A DNA stretch of 64,000 nucleotides from Glandiceps talaboti (taxonomy: Eukaryota; Hemichordata; Enteropneusta; Spengelidae): positions 69,001 to 133,000 of the forward strand of contig NC_135552.1 of assembly GCF_964340395.1 (NCBI RefSeq), given 5' to 3'. Position numbers and translations under genes: made by a program. The notes under the pieces were generated by a model, which ran no database searches, was not told the origin of the DNA, and saw nothing but the letters and a program-made list of their open reading frames with translations. Position 1 is the stretch's first letter. Each line of letters starts with the position of its first letter. Positions 59,222-64,000 of the stretch are shown in pieces.

Positions 59222-60598
59222 TAGTTCCAGGGCACCCTCTAGGGGCGACCTGGAACTATTGATTTACTCTCACAGTGGTTTTTTACTTTCTATCCACTTC
59301 CGGTTTACAAGTCTATGGGGGTCTCCACGTAGTTTTCTTGTGTTTCCCAGCATGCACTGTGGCAAACGCTAGCCATTGGGGACCTCCTATCTCTGTCGCT
59401 ATTTGCATAAGCTAAAAACTTTTGATAGCTGACAATATCGTGTTGGAGGTGGTACTGTACTAAAAGTTATGGAGTTGAGGGGTTGTGTTTAAATGCTGAG
59501 TCCAAAGGTTATGTGTTTCCGCATTCAAATTTCAATGATCCATATTTTGGTTGCTTTGATCGTAACACAAATTTGAAAACGCGAAAATTGTTTTTAACGG
59601 ATGGCAAAATATTTCATCATGTGGGACACATTACTCAGTTTTTGACAGTATTAGGTAAATTGACTGCAAACTAAATTCACAAGTGCAAGTCAAAACTACA
59701 TGTACATGAGTCACTCAAAGTACAGTACTTCCGGTGACCTTGCACTGTACAAGTACACGATTTCTTGTGTTCAAGATCTTTCAATGATTTTCTATCCACA
59801 CCCCTTGAAAAGTATGAACGGCTAAAGCTCTTTGATGATGAATATTAAACTTGTCCTATTTACGAAATCCATCTGTATTTACCAAAAACAATTGGCATAG
59901 ACTCGCCAACATACAATCACACGACATGTGCTTCCAGTGAAGTTCCACGTGTACCGGTACTCCTCCCCCGATCGGGCCAGCCTTCGGGTACAGTGACTTG
60001 CTCTGAAGTGAAGCGTACTTGACTACTACTACTACGTGGTAGCGATATACCAATTGAGTCTAGTTTTTGTCTATTGGCAAATTTGTTTGTCAATGACGTA
60101 TGTCGACATCAATATCATTTAAACTATCATGAACAATTCAAGATGTTTTTATCGTTTTATTCTGAGTGAAATGAATGTCAACAGCAATTTACAGAGAGGC
60201 CGAGATACGTATATTTGGACAGTGGCACGTACGTCATGTCAGCAAAGACATGACTACCAAAAACTAACTATTTTGACAGAAGACATGATTATTTGTACAA
60301 AACTGTCGAATCAAAATCATGTTTTTACTATGTGTATTGAACTGAGTTTGATGTAACACATACTGGGTGTTAGAGTTTCTCTTTCGCTTCAAGTTCCAGA
60401 GCTTGTTGTTGGTACATGGTGTTGCATGTAGCATGTTTCTCTCTGATGGAGGTATCAGAGTCCTCAATGACTTTTCCTATTTTTCTTAGATGCTAACTCG
60501 GACAGAGCCTTCATGCTTGTTCTTACCTTCTCTATCTTACTTACTGAGCAAACCATTTTGATATAGAATGTGATGTCCCTAACTGTGCCCTGGAACTA
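59222..60598. mobile_element. F5 element interrupting a LINE, 1,377 bp
   Basis: Perfect 14-bp inverted ends TAGTTCCAGGGCAC (59222-59235) and GTGCCCTGGAACTA (60585-60598). The left end also forms a hairpin (AGTTCCAGG...CCTGGAACT). ATTAGTT occurs at 59220-59226 and 60620-60626, bracketing the insertion with 21 extra bases on the right, so the exact boundary and target duplication are unsettled. Removing it rejoins LINE coding sequence (APLYLIKLI to YIPTRDRRS). No protein recognised inside. Confidence 0.7.
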
Positions 60599-61289
60599 CG
60601 CTTTTGCTTGCAAATGCATATTAGTTTGATTGTACATTCCGACTAGAGATCGTAGATCAGCCGAGAAGCTGCATTTAATTCAATCATGTGGCAACTTTAT
60701 CAAAACATACAAACAAAGAGCCCTCTCAGTTTGCACACCCTTCTTGTGGAATGCACTACCATTTGATATTCGTAGCACTGAGACTATTCACATGTTCAAA
60801 AGTGGGTTGAAGACGCATCTTTTTAGACAGTATCTAATTTGATGATTTCAAGTTGAGTTGCCAGGTTCACTGCAGGACAGTAGACTCTCTATTTTAATGT
60901 GTGATGCTATTCAATGAGTGATTTGTTTTGATCCACTGGCTGTCTTCTGAAATATTTATCCGTCATATTTGAAAGAACTTTTAACCAGCAAGCAATTTTT
61001 GAAAGTCATTTGTGCCCTTTCTTCTGTGACATTTTATTGTACAATGTGCTGAGACGCAGTGTAGCGTGTATCTTTAAGAATTAAATAATAAACGATCACT
61101 CGTCAGCTAATATACTTCCGTAAACAATGGCATGTCGGCAATAAATGTTTGCACAATTAAATAGTGAAGGTTTTGAAGACAGGGAAATATTGGGGTATAT
61201 GGTATATTTACAAATAAAGTACATGTGGATACATGGGTGATTTTCAATCTGTGTAAGTTTATTTCTGAATTACGGACAGATACTGAGAT

Positions 61290-62540
61290 AGTCAAAATAA
61301 TATAATTGTAAATTCTTTAGAGAAATGTATTACTGATATTCAAACTTGGATGTTGAAGTATAGATTGAAACTAAATGAAAGTATTAAAACAGAGGTTATA
61401 TACTCTTTGGAACCAGGCAACAACTTGCCAAGATTAGTTTTGACCATGTCACAGTTGGAAATAATAGAATCAAATTAGTCGATAATGTTTATAACCTTGG
61501 TGGTTGGTTAGACTCTAAGTTATCCATCATGTCAGTCAAGTATCTAAACGGGTTAACCACAATTTATACAATTTACGTCGAATATGCAATATCTCAATCA
61601 AAGTATAGTTCACTCACTGATCAGTTCCCACCTGGATTACGCAAATGCAATGTTTTATGGTATGCCACAGTACTTATTTGACAAATTACAATGTCTACAA
61701 AATAGAACAATGCAATTATGTCTTATGGTATGCCACAGTACTTTTTTGACAAATTGTAACATCTACAAAATAGAACAATGCAATTATGTCTTATGGTATT
61801 CCACAGTACTTTTTTGACAAATTGTAACGTCTACAAAATAGAACAATGCAATTATGTCTTATGGTATTCCACAGTACTTTTTTGACAAATTGTAACGTCT
61901 ACAAAATAGAACAATGCAATTATGTCTTATGGTATTCCACAGTACTTATTTGACAAATTGTAACGCCTACAAAATAGAACAATGCAATTATGTCTTATGG
62001 TATTCCACAGTACTTATTTGACAAATTGTAATGTCTACAAAATAGAACAATGCAATGTCTTATGGTATTCCACAGTACTTTTTTGACAAATTGTAACGTC
62101 TACAAAATAGAACAATGCAATTATGTCTTATGGTATTCCACATTACTTATTTGACAAATTGTAACATCTACAAAATAGAGCAGTGTGTGTTGTCAAATGC
62201 TTGAAGAAATTTGATAATGAGTCACAATCACTAATTGAGTTGCATTGGCTTCCTGTTAAGGCACGGGTAGAATTCATGATCATTTTTGCTTGTTTTTAAA
62301 GCTCTAAATGGCAAGGCTCCGGTGTACATAACAGAAATGATTGAGGCAGTTCACAATACCAATTATAATCTAAGAACAAATAGTAGTTACAATCTTGCAA
62401 TAAGTTGAACGATAGGGCTTTTACCGTCTGTGGTCCAAGACTCTGGAATTCCATTCCAGAAGAGTTGAAATGTTTATAGATAAAGTGGGGTAATTTAAAA
62501 GAGGGTTGAAGATGTACCTTTTTAAAACTTGAAATAGTTG
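61290..62540 (+). pseudogene. LINE ORF2 C-terminal fragment
   Basis: CITDIQTWMLKYRLKLNES (just after the lost DD box), then SLISSHLDYANAMFYGMPQY and LFDKLQCLQNRTMQL. A 68-bp repeat array follows, then VKCLKKFDNESQSLIELHWL, PVKARVEFM, FKALNGKAPVYITEMIEAV and a remnant of FKRGLKMYLFKT. Several frameshifts. The motifs parallel the CR1/L2-like LINE ending at 60843. Confidence 0.8.
61655..62186 (+). repeat. 68-bp tandem repeat inside LINE coding sequence, eight units
   Basis: 'tatggtat(g/t)ccacagtac' recurs with its inner word at 61661, 61729, 61797, 61865, 61933, 62001, 62066 and 62134: period 68, with one 65-bp unit. Each unit is a copy of the YGMPQYLFDKLQCLQNRT codons. Confidence 0.95.
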
Positions 62541-62868
62541 ATTTTCCCCCTTGTATGTGTTTTTAAAAACACTTTTTAGAACTTTACCTAGTTAGTAGTA
62601 TGTATTAATTTTTTTTTTTAATGGTATGTTTTACTATCTCTTTTAACTTATTGTGTAGCACTTTTGAATATTTTGAAAAAATAGAGGAAGTACTTTAGAA
62701 ATGAAATAAATGTTAAATGTTATAAATGCATTCATGCCCATCTCGTAGGTGGGAACATTAAATTGTTGTCTACCTTTGACCTACATGTAGTTCAGAAACT
62801 TGAATAATATGAGGTCGTGCTGTAGTAGTTGCTTGTTTTTGAACTATTTTACTGTCAACATTCCAAGA
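62541..62868. other. No recognisable feature
   Basis: T-rich DNA between the LINE end and the DUF3504-like relic, which is preceded by 'tcaacattccaag' and an ATG at 62869. Confidence 0.4.
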
Positions 62869-63540
62869 TGGGTGAGGCATCAGGAGAAAGTATGGATGAT
62901 GACATAAAGGAACTGACTCTTCAGATTAGTTGCCGAGTTACTAGGAGTAACAGGTATGGACAATTTTTCAGATGTTCCTATCCCTTGCCCATGCCTATGC
63001 AAAATACATGTTATATACACTACAATGAGGCTGATGAACAGGAGCTGATTGAACTACAGCGAAAGAAGAGCACAGTGTGATCTATACATTTTACTGTAAA
63101 TCAATTCTACAAATGGATAAGGGCAATAAGACCATCAGGTGTCGATTGTTACCTAAATGAGCAGGGCTACTCATTATCAATTGTCAGAGATAAAGAATTA
63201 ACCAGTTCACAGAAGACCCTACATGCTAAGCAGTCACAACTAACAAAAGAGGGATGTGGCAACAAACCTAATGCCACCGAAGAATTAACCAAATGCGAAG
63301 AAAATCATCATTACGGGTCATGTGTTATGAGGCACCATTCACCAGAAGCATTGTTATGTTCTTTGTCATCTGGTTAAACAACCAAAGCACTTTGGCTTCC
63401 GTGGTTGCCAGGAGAGTAGGCAGATGACATCAGGAGACATCACATTGAAGCGTACTGTAGATGGTATCAAGTATTTGGAGTTCAACAAGGAAGAAAAAAA
63501 AACGGGATCATTGGAAAAAGTGAGTGAACAACCACTGGCC
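62869..63540 (+). pseudogene. DUF3504 / Crypton-like protein relic
   Basis: DUF3504 proteins (KIAA1958, QRICH1 and ZMYM C-termini) derive from Crypton tyrosine recombinases that lost catalysis. The frame 63087-63377 reads FTVNQFYKWIRAIRPSGVDC, then LTSSQKTLHAKQSQLTKEG, PNATEELTKCEE and HHSPEALL. After a frameshift near 63350 it continues KHFGFRGCQESRQMTSGDIT and IKYLEFNKEEKKTGSLEK. This matches the family order: KxLxAKxKELT, a TEEEE helix, SPEALLNT, HFGLRGRQEH, and the YLxF-ERxTKTR strand. An upstream ATG (62869, MGEASGESMDDDIKELTLQ) may be a first exon but is unassigned. The frame is broken, and no catalytic R-H-R-Y set is visible. Confidence 0.65.
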
Positions 63541-63748
63541 TACCCACAGAAAGTTGTCACTGTTAGTACCGACCTCAGCTGTTGTCCTGTCTGCACGTAC
63601 AATATACGTACCTCTGTACACATCTCACTAGCAATTCTGTGTTCTACCTTGCTATCAACTACATTTTTGTACATACAAACCAGATATAAACTTGACTCTA
63701 TCCTTAGCGAGGTAGCGAAATGGTCCAAAATTTAACAGTTGCGGGGCA

Positions 63749-63838
63749 AAGTGCTAGATCTAGCACTTAATTGGTTTTTGTCAAAGTGCTAGATCTAGCA
63801 CTTTGTTAGTTTTCGCCGAAATGCTAGACCTAGCACTT
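63749..63838. repeat. Three 20-bp palindromes at 35-bp spacing
   Basis: AAGTGCTAGATCTAGCACTT occurs at 63749-63768 and 63784-63803. A two-mismatch version (AAATGCTAGACCTAGCACTT) is at 63819-63838. The starts are exactly 35 bp apart. It lies about 210 bp after the DUF3504-like relic. Function unknown. Confidence 0.95.
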
Positions 63839-63974
63839 CGCCAGAAAGCAAAGAAGTGCGGGACTGTAAACAACGAAGCGCCTCCAACGGCTGGATATAA
63901 CGTGGTTGTTCGCATCGATAAGCATGATATACATGGTGAGTTTTATCGCCTCTAAGTAGTTCTCTGGGGTTGTT

Positions 63975-64000
63975 AGTCCCCGCGGACGAAGTCCGGAATG
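63975..64000 (+). mobile_element. F2 head, cut by the window end
   Basis: Starts TTAGTCCCCGCGGACGAAG; the hairpin head is truncated by the end of the sequence. Confidence 0.85.

Larger units (their letters stand above)
57735..60843 (+). pseudogene. CR1/L2-like LINE ORF2, deleted and interrupted
   Basis: In order: AHLIKNKYDSVPVKIPG; the endonuclease start LNAGLRNAHSVNGKISAI and LDILAITETWL (about 57940) containing the catalytic glutamate; GDGVAVLAGSNLRV; VIVVYRP. The rest of the endonuclease and the early RT are deleted. The next block is an expanded 44-bp repeat of the HSTETALLQVH region. Then LVMLDLSAAFDTIDHEVLL (about 58515). The catalytic DD box is deleted; sequence resumes at MMSNMLVLNDNKTGVVHFSS, then KFDHITPVLVELHWLQVEAR. 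An F5 element (59222-60598) intervenes before the C-terminus RDRRSAEKLHLIQ and FKSGLKTHLFRQYLI. Related to, but distinct from, the LINE at 28-30 kb. Confidence 0.85.

Overview
This is AT-rich animal DNA, most likely from a marine invertebrate. I do not name a genus. The evidence is a split metazoan gene with GT-AG introns, many decayed non-LTR retrotransposons (LINEs) and DNA transposons, and hairpin-headed repeats with tandem cores like the 'pearl' repeats described from bivalves. There is no sign of operons, bacterial ribosome binding sites, CRISPR or phage.

Host gene: I recognise one, VPS18, on the + strand. VPS18 is the core subunit of the HOPS and CORVET endolysosomal tethering complexes. 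Four exons of its N-terminal beta-propeller lie at 13980-14089, 17773-17921, 47157-47241 and 51965-52044. Their reading phases fit across all three introns (3,683, 29,235 and 4,723 bp). The start codon appears to lie left of the window and most of the protein right of it. Nearly everything else is intronic or flanking repeat.

Layout: 0.6-1.4 kb, a LINE endonuclease relic. 3.1-4.1 kb, a hAT-type deletion derivative. 6.3-9.9 kb, a LINE split by a TTAA-type (piggyBac-like) element that itself holds a TAA-type (Harbinger-like) element. 9.96-16.4 kb, hairpin-headed repeats around the first visible exon. 18.5-22.8 kb, a 4.26-kb TAA-type element inside a hairpin-headed repeat. 24-25 kb, a LINE ORF1 relic. 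26-27.8 kb, two arrays of a 151-bp core. 27.9-32.2 kb, two reverse-strand LINEs. 35.4 kb, an ORF with a 2A ribosome-skipping motif. 35.9-43.9 kb, more LINE relics. 44.9-46.1 kb, a tyrosine-recombinase relic followed by a 111-bp minisatellite. 49.9-51.6 kb, a second TTAA element with a matching empty site at 27.78 kb. 57.7-62.5 kb, two LINE relics, each with an internal minisatellite. 62.9-63.8 kb, a DUF3504/Crypton-like relic followed by three 20-bp palindromes.

Family labels used below: F1 has a TAGCACAACTG head. F2 has an AGTCCCCG head and a 151-bp core. F3, F4 and F5 are rarer families with the same kind of hairpin head. The best candidate for something undescribed is this set: at least five families with little shared sequence use one architecture, namely a hairpin starting TTAG, a simple-repeat tract, a short shared-looking module, and in the fullest cases tandem core units.
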